A stretch of 64,000 nucleotides of DNA from Colletes latitarsis (lineage: Eukaryota; Arthropoda; Insecta; Hymenoptera; Colletidae): assembly GCF_051014445.1 (NCBI RefSeq), contig NW_027488379.1, positions 3,224,001 through 3,288,000 of the forward strand, read 5' to 3'. Under the pieces are notes generated by a model that saw only the letters and a list, made by a program, of their open reading frames with translations, was not told the DNA's origin and did no database searches. Position 1 is the first letter of the stretch. Each line of letters begins with the position of its first letter. The translations under genes and the position numbers were made by a program. This document shows positions 30,554 to 41,664 of the stretch, piece by piece.

Positions 30554-31104
30554 CATCTGGCTCATACTTTCGCGTTTTTCGCATACTTGTTGGCCAGATC
30601 CTGGGTTTTTTCTGTTTCCGGTCCCGTAGTAATGAGGTTCCACACCGAAACAGTCAATTAAACTGGTTGCGATTAATATTTTAGAGAATAACGCCGGTTA
30701 TGTCTCGGTTAGGTCTGGCATTTGTCCTCATCTGGCTCGTACTTTCGCGTTTTTCGCATACATCTTGGCCAGATCCTGGCCTTTTTCTGGTTTGGATCAC
30801 GTAGTAATGTGGTACCACACTGAAACAATCAATAGAAGCTGGTTCCGATTAGTATTTTCGAGGATAACGCTGGTTATGTCTGGATTAGTTCTGGTATTTG
30901 CAATCAACTGGCTCATACATTCGCGTTTTTCGCATACTTGTTGGCCAGATCCTGGCCTTTTTCTGGTTTGGATCCCGTAGTAATGATAGTCCACACGGAA
31001 ACAGTCAATTAAACTTATTGCGATTAATATTTTAGAGGATAGCGCCGGTTATGTCTGGGTTAGGTCTGGTATTTGCCCTCATCTGGCACGTACTTTCGCA
31101 TTAT

Positions 31105-32112
31105 TCGCATACTTGTTGGCCAGATCCTGGCCTTTTTCTGGTTTGGATCCCGTAGTAATGATAGTCCACACGGAAACAGTCAATTAAACTTATTGCGATT
31201 AATATTTTAGAGGATAGCGCCGGTTATGTCTGGGTTAGGTCTGGTATTTGCCCTCATCTGGCACGTACTTTCGCATTATTCGCATACTTGTTGGCCAGAT
31301 CCTGGCCTTTTTCTGGTTGGGATCACGTAGTAACGCGGTACCACACCGAAACAGGCAATTAAACCTGGTTGCGATTACTATTTTGGAGGATAACGTCGGT
31401 TATGTCTGGGTTTGGTCTGGTATTCGCAATCATCTGGCTCATACTTTCGCGTTTTTCGCATACTTGTTGGCCAGATCCTGGGTTTTTTCTGTTTTGGATC
31501 CCGTAGTAATGAGGCACCACACCGAAACAGTCAATTAAACCTGGTTGCGATTACTATTTTGGAGGATAACGCCGGTTATGTCTCGAGTAGGTCTGGGATT
31601 TGTCCTCATCTGGCTCGTACTTTCGCGTTTTTTGCATACTTGTTGGCCAGATCCTGGCCTTTTTCTGGTTGGGATCACGTAGTAACGCGGTACCACACCG
31701 AAACAGGCAATTAAACCTGGTTGCGATTACTATTTTGGAGGATAACGTCGGTTATGTCTGGGTTTGGTCTGGTATTCGCAATCATCTGGCTCATACTTTC
31801 GCACTTTTCGCATACTTGTTGGCCAGATCCTGGGCTTTTTCTGTTTTGGATCCCGTAGTAATGAGAGTCCACGCCGAAACAATCAATTAAACCTGGTTGC
31901 GATTACTATTTTGGAGGATAACGCCGGTTATGTCTCGGGTAGGTCTGGTATTTGCCCTCATCTGGCTCGTATTTTCGCGTTTTTCGCATACTTGTTGGCC
32001 AGATCCTGGCCTTTTTCTGGTTTGGATCCCGTAGTAATGATAGTCCACACGGAAACAGTCAATTAAACTGGTTGCGATTAATATTTTAGAGGATAACGCC
32101 GGTTATGTCTCG
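31105..32112 (+). repeat. HOR block repeated at offset 5,615 bp, copy 2
   Basis: Partner of 25,490-26,497; no difference was found at the diagnostic sites compared. It is flanked by unrelated monomer order on both sides, as if transposed as a block within the array by unequal exchange or gene conversion. Confidence 0.85.
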
Positions 32113-32149
32113 GTTAGGTCTGGCATTTGTCCTCATCTGGCTCGTACTT

Positions 32150-34400
32150 TCGCGTTTTTCGCATACTTGTTGGCCAGATCCTGGGTTTTTTCTGTTTCCG
32201 GTCCCGTAGTAATGAGGTTCCACACCGAAACAGTCAATTAAACTGGTTGCGATTAATATTTTAGAGAATAACGCCGGTTATGTCTCGGTTAGGTCTGGCA
32301 TTTGTCCTCATCTGGCTCGTACTTTCGCGTTTTTCGCATACATCTTGGCCAGATCCTGGCCTTTTTCTGGTTTGGATCACGTAGTAATGTGGTACCACAC
32401 TGAAACAATCAATAGAAGCTGGTTCCGATTAGTATTTTCGAGGATAACGCTGGTTATGTCTGGATTAGTTCTGGTATTTGCAATCAACTGGCTCATACAT
32501 TCGCGTTTTTCGCATACTTGTTGGCCAGATCCTGGGCTTTTTCTGGTTTGGATCACGTAGTATTGTGGCACTACACCGAAACAGTCAATTAAACCTGGTT
32601 GCGATTACTATTTTGGAGGATAACGCCGGTTATGTCTCGGGTAGGTCTGGGATTTGTCCTCATCTGGCTCGTACTTTCGCGTTTTTCGCATACTTGTTGG
32701 CCAGATCCTGGCCTTTTTCTGGTTTGGATCACGTAGTAACGCGGTACCACAGCGAAACAGTCAATTAAACCTGGTTGCGATTACTATTTTGGAGGATAAC
32801 GTCTGTTATGTCTCGGTTAGGTCTGGGATTTGCCCTCATCTGGCTCGTACTTTCGCGTTTTTCGCATACATCTTGGCCAGATCCTGGCCTTTTTCTGGTT
32901 TGGACACCGTAGTAATGTGCTTCCACACCGAAACAGTCAATTAAACTGGTTGCGATCCATATTTTAGAGGATACCGCCGGTTATGTCTGGGTTAGGTCTG
33001 GTATTTGCCCTCATCTGGCACGTACTTTCGCGTTTTTCGCATACTTGTTGGCCAGATCCTGGGTTTTTTCTGTTTCCGGTCCCGTAGTAATGAGGTTCCA
33101 CACCGAAACAGTCAATTAAACTGGTTGCGATTAATATTTTAGAGAATAACGCCGGTTATGTCTCGGTTAGGTCTGGCATTTGTCCTCATCTGGCTCGTAC
33201 TTTCGCGTTTTTCGCATACATCTTGGCCAGATCCTGGCCTTTTTCTGGTTTGGACCCCGTAGTAATGTGCTTCCACACCGAAACAGTCAATTAAACTGGT
33301 TGCGATCCATATTTTAGAGGATACCGCCGGTTATGTCTGGGTTAGGTCTGGTATTTGCCCTCATCTGGCACGTACTTTCGCATTATTCGCATACTTGTTG
33401 GCCAGATCCTGACCTTTTTCTGGTTTGGATCACGTAGTAACGCGGTACCACAGCGAAACAGTCAATTAAACCTGGTTGCGATTACTATTTTGGAGGATAA
33501 CGTCTGTTATGTCTCGGTTAGGTCTGGGATTTGCCCTCATCTGGCTCGTACTTTCGCATTTTTCGCATACTTGTCGGCCAGATCCTGGCCTTTTTCTGGA
33601 TTGGAACACGTAGTAATGCGGTACCACACCGAAACAGTCAATTAAACTGGTTGCGATAAATATTTTAGAGGATAACGCCGGTTATGTCTCGGTTAGGTCT
33701 GGGATTTGCCCTCATCGGCCTCGTACAATCGCACTTTTCGCATACTTGTTGGCCAGATCCTGGGCTTTTTCTTGTTTGGATCACGTAATAATGTGGTACC
33801 ACACTGTCAATAAAAGCTGGTTCCCCTTAGTATTTTAGAGGATAACGCTGGTTATGCCTGGGTTAGTTCTGGTATTTGCAATCATCTGGCTCATACTTTC
33901 ACGTTTTTCGCATACTTGTTGGCCAGATCCTGGGTTTTTTCTGTTTTGTATCCCGTAGTAATGAGGTTCCACACCGAAACAGTCAACTGAACAGGTTCCG
34001 ATTAATATTTTAGAGGATAACGCCGGTTATGTCTCGGGTAGGTCTGGTATTTGCAATCATCTGGCTCATACTTTCGCGTTTTTCGCATACTTGTTGGCCA
34101 GATCCTGGGTTTTTTCTGTTTTAGATCCCGTAGTAATGAGATTCCACACCGAAACAGTCAATAGAAGCTGGTTCCGATTAGTATTTTAGAGGATAACGCT
34201 GGTTATGTATGGGTTAGTTCTTGTATTTGCAATCATCTGGCTCATACATTCGCGTTTTTCGCATACTTGTTGGCCAGATCCTGGGCTTTTTCTGGTTTGG
34301 ATCACGTAGTATTGTGGTACCACACCGAAACAGTCATTTAAACCTGGTTGCGATTAATATTTTAGAGGATAACGCCGGTTATGTCTCGGGTAGGTCTGGG
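32150..34400 (+). repeat. HOR block repeated at offset 3,504 bp, copy 1
   Basis: About 13 monomers matching 35,654-37,904, marked by TGTTTCCGGTCCCG, the GCGATCCATATTTT monomer, TACATCTTGGCC, GTAATAATGTGG and the GTTATGTATGGG monomer. The latter is the monomer type into which the retrotransposon inserted at 41,280. It is intact here, with the equivalent site at 34,264-34,276. Confidence 0.85.
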
Positions 34401-35653
34401 ATTTGTCCTCATCTGGCTCGTACTTTCGCGTTTTTCGCATACTTGGTGGCCAGATCCTGGGCTTTTTCTGGGTAGGTTCACGTAGTAATGAGGTTCCACA
34501 CCGAAACAGTCAATTAAACTGGTTGCGATTAATATTTTAGAGAATAACGCCGGTTATGTCTCGGGTAGGCCTGGGATTTGTCCTCATCTGGCTCGTACTT
34601 TCGCGTTTTTCGCATACTTGTTGGCCAGATCCTGGCCTTTTTCTGGTTTGGATCCCGTAGTAATGTGGTTCCACACCGAAACATTCAATTAAACCTGGTT
34701 GCGATTACTATTTTGGAGGATAACGCCGGTTATGTCTGTGTTTGGTCTGGTATTTGCAATCATCTGGCACATACTCTTGCGTTTTTCGCATAATTGTTGG
34801 CCAGATCCTGGGTTTTTTCTGTTTTGGATCCCGTAGTAATGAGGTTCCACACCGAAACAGTCAATTAAACTGGTTGCGATTAATATTTTAGAGAATAACG
34901 CCGGTTATGTCTCGGGTAGGTCTGGGATTTGTCCTCATCTGGCTCGTACTTTCGCGTTTTTCGCATACTTGGTGGCCAGATCCTGGGCTTTTTCTGGGTA
35001 GGTTCACGTAGTAATGAGGTTCCACACCGAAACAGTCAATTAAACTGGTTGCGATTAATATTTTAGAGAATAACGCCGGTTATGTCTCGGGTAGGCCTGG
35101 GATTTGTCCTCATCTGGCTCGTACTTTCGCGTTTTTCGCATACTTGTTGGCCAGATCCTGGCCTTTTTCTGGTTTGGATCCCGTAGTAATGTGGTTCCAC
35201 ACCGAAACATTCAATTAAACCTGGTTGCGATTAATATTTTAGAGGATAACGCCGGTTATGTCTCGGTTAGGTCTGGCATTTGTCCTCATCTGGCTCGTAC
35301 TTTCGCGTTTTTCGCATACTTGTGGGCCAGATCCTGACCTTTTTCTGCTTTGGATCCCGCAGTAATGCGAGTCCACACCGAAACAGTCAATTAAACTGGT
35401 TGCGATTAATATTTTAGAGGATAATGCCGGTTATGTCTGGGTTAGGTCTGGTATTTGCCCTCACCCGGCACGTACTTTCGCATTATTCGCATACTTGTTG
35501 GCTAGATCCTGGCCTTTTTCTGGTTTGGATCACGTAGTAACGCGGTACCACACCGAAACAGTTAATTAAACCTGGTTGCGATTACTATTTTGGAGGATAA
35601 CGTCGGTTATGTCTGGGTTTGGTCTGGTATTTGCAATCATCTGGCTCATACTT

Positions 35654-37904
35654 TCGCGTTTTTCGCATACTTGTTGGCCAGATCCTGGGTTTTTTCTGTT
35701 TCCGGTCCCGTAGTAATGAGGTTCCACACCGAAACAGTCAATTAAACTGGTTGCGATTAATATTTTAGAGAATAACGCCGGTTATGTCTCGGTTAGGTCT
35801 GGCATTTGTCCTCATCTGGCTCGTACTTTCGCGTTTTTCGCATACATCTTGGCCAGATCCTGGCCTTTTTCTGGTTTGGATCACGTAGTAATGTGGTACC
35901 ACACTGAAACAATCAATAGAAGCTGGTTCCGATTAGTATTTTCGAGGATAACGCTGGTTATGTCTGGATTAGTTCTGGTATTTGCAATCAACTGGCTCAT
36001 ACATTCGCGTTTTTCGCATACTTGTTGGCCAGATCCTGGGCTTTTTCTGGTTTGGATCACGTAGTATTGTGGCACTACACCGAAACAGTCAATTAAACCT
36101 GGTTGCGATTACTATTTTGGAGGATAACGCCGGTTATGTCTCGGGTAGGTCTGGGATTTGTCCTCATCTGGCTCGTACTTTCGCGTTTTTCGCATACTTG
36201 TTGGCCAGATCCTGACCTTTTTCTGGTTTGGATCACATAGTAACGCGGTACCACAGCGAAACAGTCAATTAAACCTGGTTGCGATTACTATTTTGGAGGA
36301 TAACGTCTGTTATGTCTCGGTTAGGTCTGGGATTTGCCCTCATCTGGCTCGTACTTTCGCGTTTTTCGCATACATCTTGGCCAGATCCTGGCCTTTTTCT
36401 GGTTTGGACCCCGTAGTAATGTGCTTCCACACCGAAACAGTCAATTAAACTGGTTGCGATCCATATTTTAGAGGATACCGCCGGTTATGTCTGGGTTAGG
36501 TCTGGTATTTGCCCTCATCTGGCACGTACTTTCGCGTTTTTCGCATACTTGTTGGCCAGATCCTGGGTTTTTTCTGTTTCCGGTCCCGTAGTAATGAGGT
36601 TCCACACCGAAACAGTCAATTAAACTGGTTGCGATTAATATTTTAGAGAATAACGCCGGTTATGTCTCGGTTAGGTCTGGCATTTGTCCTCATCTGGCTC
36701 GTACTTTCGCGTTTTTCGCATACATCTTGGCCAGATCCTGGCCTTTTTCTGGTTTGGACCCCGTAGTAATGTGCTTCCACACCGAAACAGTCAATTAAAC
36801 TGGTTGCGATCCATATTTTAGAGGATACCGCCGGTTATGTCTGGGTTAGGTCTGGTATTTGCCCTCATCTGGCACGTACTTTCGCATTATTCGCATACTT
36901 GTTGGCCAGATCCTGGCCTTTTTCTGGTTTGGATCACGTAGTAACGCGGTACCACAGCGAAACAGTCAATTAAACCTGGTTGCGATTACTATTTTGGAGG
37001 ATAACGTCTGTTATGTCTCGGTTAGGTCTGGGATTTGCCCTCATCTGGCTCGTACTTTCGCATTTTTCGCATACTTGTCGGCCAGATCCTGGCCTTTTTC
37101 TGGATTGGAACACGTAGTAATGCGGTACCACACCGAAACAGTCAATTAAACTGGTTGCGATAAATATTTTAGAGGATAACGCCGGTTATGTCTCGGTTAG
37201 GTCTGGGATTTGCCCTCATCGGCCTCGTACAATCGCACTTTTCGCATACTTGTTGGCCAGATCCTGGGCTTTTTCTTGTTTGGATCACGTAATAATGTGG
37301 TACCACACTGTCAATAAAAGCTGGTTCCCCTTAGTATTTTAGAGGATAACGCTGGTTATGCCTGGGTTAGTTCTGGTATTTGCAATCATCTGGCTCATAC
37401 TTTCACGTTTTTCGCATACTTGTTGGCCAGATCCTGGGTTTTTTCTGTTTTGTATCCCGTAGTAATGAGGTTCCACACCGAAACAGTCAACTGAACAGGT
37501 TCCGATTAATATTTTAGAGGATAACGCCGGTTATGTCTCGGGTAGGTCTGGTATTTGCAATCATCTGGCTCATACTTTCGCGTTTTTCGCATACTTGTTG
37601 GCCAGATCCTGGGTTTTTTCTGTTTTAGATCCCGTAGTAATGAGATTCCACACCGAAACAGTCAATAGAAGCTGGTTCCGATTAGTATTTTAGAGGATAA
37701 CGCTGGTTATGTATGGGTTAGTTCTTGTATTTGCAATCATCTGGCTCATACATTCGCGTTTTTCGCATACTTGTTGGCCAGATCCTGGGCTTTTTCTGGT
37801 TTGGATCACGTAGTATTGTGGTACCACACCGAAACAGTCATTTAAACCTGGTTGCGATTAATATTTTAGAGGATAACGCCGGTTATGTCTCGGGTAGGTC
37901 TGGT
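35654..37904 (+). repeat. HOR block repeated at offset 3,504 bp, copy 2
   Basis: Partner of 32,150-34,400. Its right part is the closest empty-site relative of the retrotransposon insertion: 36,736-37,780 matches 40,236-41,280 at offset 3,500, and 37,781 to about 38,400 matches 47,278 to about 47,897 at offset 9,497. Confidence 0.85.
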
Positions 37905-40235
37905 ATTTGCCCTCATCTGGCTCGTACTTTCGCGTTTTTCGCATACTTGTTGGCCAGATCCTGGCCTTTTTCTGCTGTGGATCCCGTAGTAATGAGAGTC
38001 CACACCGAAATAGTCAATTAAACTGGTTGCGATTAATATATTAGAGGATAACGCCGGTTATGTCTGGGTTAGGTCTGGTATTTGCCCTCATCTGGCTCGT
38101 ACTTTCGCATTTTTCGCATTGTTGTTGGCCAGATCCTGGCCTTTTTCAGGTTTGGATCACGTAGTAACACGGTACCACACCGAAACAGTCAATTATACCT
38201 GGTTCGGATTAATATTTTAGAGGATAATGCCGGTTACGTCTCGGTTAGGTCTGGTATTTGTCCTCACATGGCTCGTACTTTCGCGTTTTTCGCATACTTG
38301 TTGGCCAGATCCTGGGCTTTTTCTGGGTTGGATCACATAGTAATGTGGTACCACACTGTCAATAAAAGCTGGTTGCGATTAATATTTTAGAGGATAACGC
38401 CGGTTATATCTCGGTTAGGTCTGGCATTTGTCCTCATCTGGCTCGTCCTTTCGCGTTTTTCGCATACAAGTTGGTCAGATCCTGGGTTTTTTCTGTTTTG
38501 GATCCCGTAGTAATGAGGTTCCACACCGAAACAGTCAATTAAACTGGTTGCGATTAATATTTTAGAGGATAACGCCGGTTATGTCTCGGGTAGGTCTGGG
38601 ATTTGTCCTCATCTGGCTCGTGCTTTCGCGTTTATCGCATACTTGTCGGCCAGATCCTGGCCTTTTTCTGGTTTGGATCACGTAGTAATGTGGTACCACA
38701 CTGAAACAGTCAATAGAAGCTGGTTCCGATTAGTATTTTAGAGGATAACGCTGGTTATGTCTGGATTAGTTCTGGTATTTGCAATCAACTGGCTCATACA
38801 TTCGCGTTTTTCGCATAGTTGTTGGCCAGATCCTGGGCTTTTTCTGGTTTGGATCACGTAGTATTGTGGTACCACACCGAAACAGCCAATTAAACCTGGT
38901 TGCGATTAATATTTTAGAGGATAACGCCGGTTATGTCTGGGTTAGGTCTGGTATTTGCCCTCATCTGGCACGTACTTTCGCATTATTCGTATACTTGTTG
39001 GCCAGATCCTGGGCTTTCTCTGGTTTGGATCACGTAGTAACGCGGTACCACACCGAGACAGGCAATTAAACCCGGTTGCGATTACTATTTTGGAGGATAA
39101 CGCCGGTTATGTCTGTGTTTGGTCTGGTATTTGCAATCATCTGGCACATACTCTTGCGTTTTTCGCATAATTGTTGGCCAGATCCTGGGTTTTTTCTGTT
39201 TTGGATCCCGTAGTAATGAGGTTCCACACCGAAACAGTCAATTAAACTGGTTGCGATTAATATTTTAGAGAATAACGCCGGTTATGTCTCGGGTAGGTCT
39301 GGGATTTGTCCTCATCTGGCTCGTACTTTCGCGTTTTTCGCATACTTGGTGGCCAGATCCTGGGCTTTTTCTGGGTAGGTTCACGTAGTAATGAGGTTCC
39401 ACACCGAAACAGTCAATTAAACTGGTTGCGATTAATATTTTAGAGAATTACGCCGGTTATGTCTCGGGTAGGCCTGGGATTTGTCCTCATCTGGCTCGTA
39501 CTTTCGCGTTTTTCGCATACTTGTTGGCCAGATCCTGGCCTTTTTCTGGTTTGGATCCCGTAGTAATGTGGTTCCACACCGAAACATTCAATTAAACCTG
39601 GTTGCGATTAATATTTTAGAGGATAACGCCGGTTATGTCTCGGTTAGGTCTAACATTTGTCCTCATCTGGCTCGTACTTTCGCGTTTTTCGCATACTTGT
39701 GGGCCAGATCCTGACCTTTTTCTGCTTTGGATCCCGCAGTAATGCGAGTCCACACCGAAACAGTCAATTAAACTGGTTGCGATTAATATTTTAGAGGATA
39801 ATGCCGGTTATGTCTGGGTTAGGTCTGGTATTTGCCCTCACCCGGCACGTACTTTCGCATTATTCGCATACTTGTTGGCTAGATCCTGGCCTTTTTCTGG
39901 TTTGGATCACGTAGTAACGCGGTACCACACCGAAACAGTTAATTAAACCTGGTTGCGATTACTATTTTGGAGGATAACGTCGGTTATGTCTGGGTTTGGT
40001 CTGGTATTTGCAATCAACTGGCTCATACATTCGCGTTTTTCGCATACTTGTTGGCCAGATCCTGGGCTTTTTCTGGTTTGGATCACGTAGTATTGTGGCA
40101 CTACACCGAAACAGTCAATTAAACCTGGTTGCGATTACTATTTTGGAGGATAACGCCGGTTATGTCTCGGGTAGGTCTGGGATTTGTCCTCATCTGGCTC
40201 GTACTTTCGCGTTTTTCGCATACTTGTTGGCCAGT

Positions 40236-41280
40236 TCCTGGCCTTTTTCTGGTTTGGACCCCGTAGTAATGTGCTTCCACACCGAAACAGTCAATTAAAC
40301 TGGTTGCGATCCATATTTTAGAGGATACCGCCGGTTATGTCTGGGTTAGGTCTGGTATTTGCCCTCATCTGGCACGTACTTTCGCATTATTCGCATACTT
40401 GTTGGCCAGATCCTGGCCTTTTTCTGGTTTGGATCACGTAGTAACGCGGTACCACAGCGAAACAGTCAATTAAACCTGGTTGCGATTACTATTTTGGAGG
40501 ATAACGTCTGTTATGTCTCGGTTAGGTCTGGGATTTGCCCTCATCTGGCTCGTACTTTCGCATTTTTCGCATACTTGTCGGCCAGATCCTGACCTTTTTC
40601 TGGATTGGAACACGTAGTAATGCGGTACCACACCGAAACAGTCAGTTAAACTGGTTGCGATAAATATTTTAGAGGATAACGCCGGTTATGTCTCGGTTAG
40701 GTCTGGGATTTGCCCTCATCGGCCTCGTACAATCGCACTTTTCGCATACTTGTTGGCCAGATCCTGGGCTTTTTCTTGTTTGGATCACGTAATAATGTGG
40801 TACCACACTGTCAATAAAAGCTGGTTCCCCTTAGTATTTTAGAGGATAACGCTGGTTATGCCTGGGTTAGTTCTGGTATTTGCAATCATCTGGCTCATAC
40901 TTTCACGTTTTTCGCATACTTGTTGGCCAGATCCTGGGTTTTTTCTGTTTTGTATCCCGTAGTAATGAGGTTCCACACCGAAACAGTCAACTGAACAGGT
41001 TGCGATTAATATTTTAGAGGATAACGCCGGTTATGTCTCGGGTAGGTCTGGTATTTGCAATCATCTGGCTCATACTTTCGCGTTTTTCGCATACTTGTTG
41101 GCCAGATCCTGGGTTTTTTCTGTTTTAGATCCCGTAGTAATGAGATTCCACACCGAAACAGTCAATAGAAGCTGGTTCCGATTAGTATTTTAGAGGATAA
41201 CGCTGGTTATGTATGGGTTAGTTCTTGTATTTGCAATCATCTGGCTCATACATTCGCGTTTTTCGCATACTTGTTGGCCA
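40236..41280 (+). repeat. Interrupted third copy of the 3.5-kb HOR, left part
   Basis: About six monomers matching 36,736-37,780. The copy is cut at the retrotransposon and resumes at 47,278 with sequence matching 37,781 onward. This is the filled allele of the HOR. Confidence 0.88.
41268..41280 (+). repeat. Target-site duplication, 5' copy
   Basis: TACTTGTTGGCCA immediately precedes the element and matches the satellite consensus. The preceding A could extend it to 14 bp, ambiguous with the A tail on the other side. A 13-14 bp length resembles the 14-bp duplications known for R1. Confidence 0.93.
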
Positions 41281-41664
41281 CCCCTCAGGGGCTGCCAGCC
41301 TTTCAGCTGCAGTACGGGCTTAACAAACCCGGGGTACCCGAGTCATACACTCACCGTAAGCCTCCTGTTGGTCGTCACAACGACCCATTCACAATTCCCT
41401 ATTGTTTTTGTGAATGGTACGTGACGGCAGGAGGAACGGGGGTCTTGGCTTAACCGCCTGGGCCACGAGTATGGCGACTCTATAAAATCGCCCTCCAATC
41501 CTAAGCTATGGTGCGCGGCGATGGGATGCATGGTTGGGGGAGAAGGCCCAATCCCAAGCGACCACCTCCGGGGAACGTGCCGAACCCCCGGAGTATTAGG
41601 CTTACCCGGGTAAGGCGGCTCTGCCCGGGTGGACCTTTATTTCCGACCATCTCGTGGGACTATT
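41281..41664 (+). promoter_or_regulatory. LINE 5'UTR, structured, with upstream ATGs
   Basis: This leader begins CCCCTCAGGGG, itself a small dyad. It contains a nested stem-loop at 41,361-41,434, where CCTCCTG, GTCAC and CCATTCACAA pair in order with TTGTGAATGG, GTGAC and CAGGAGG. It also holds an 8-bp stem (41,566-41,573 with 41,586-41,593) and a 14-bp palindrome CTTACCCGGGTAAG at 41,601-41,614. Six ATGs precede the ORF1 start (41,414; 41,471; 41,508; 41,521; 41,526; 41,530). TATAAAA at 41,481-41,487 lies in the loop of a GGCGA/TCGCC stem. Elements of this class carry internal promoters in the 5'UTR, but I see no diagnostic promoter motif, so the promoter role is inferred from position. Confidence 0.6.

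Larger units (their letters stand above)
1..41280 (+). repeat. 176-bp tandem satellite array, left arm
   Basis: Head-to-tail satellite, roughly 235 monomers, all in one orientation. I counted the basic monomer as 176 bp. Related variants are about 175 bp (one C lost after the AATTAAA motif) and about 170 bp (the GAAACA-containing segment replaced by a shorter CTGTCAATAAAAG form). Conserved landmarks in every monomer are GGTTAGGTCTGG or a close variant, TTTTCGCATACTTGTTGG, the dyad GGCCAGATCCTGGCC in many copies, GGATCACGTAGTAA or GGATCCCGTAGTAA, and GGTACCACAC. Local sequence is moderately AT-rich, unlike the inserted retrotransposon. Open frames of 70-155 codons recur throughout but are not genes: 176 is not a multiple of three, so the frame changes at each monomer, and most begin at non-ATG codons. 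No tRNA, rRNA, other transposon or unrelated sequence was seen in this arm. A centromeric or pericentromeric location is inference. Confidence 0.97.

Noticed and set aside
1189..41204. Dozens of 70-155 codon open frames in the satellite, with very similar predicted peptides (for example SSGSYFRVFRILVGQ...)
   Set aside because: They repeat because the satellite repeats. Most begin at non-ATG codons, each runs through adjacent monomers in different frames since 176 is not divisible by three, and they end at a fixed TAA in the monomer. Similar frames in the right arm are rejected for the same reason.
1..41280. CRISPR-like regular repetition
   Set aside because: There is no repeat-spacer structure: adjacent monomers are homologous over their whole length, and the inserted element is eukaryotic.
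41481..41487. TATAAAA as the element promoter
   Set aside because: It lies about 200 bp inside the element, in the loop of a short stem. A start there would lose much of the 5'UTR, and related LINEs use TATA-less internal promoters. It is kept only as a minor remark.
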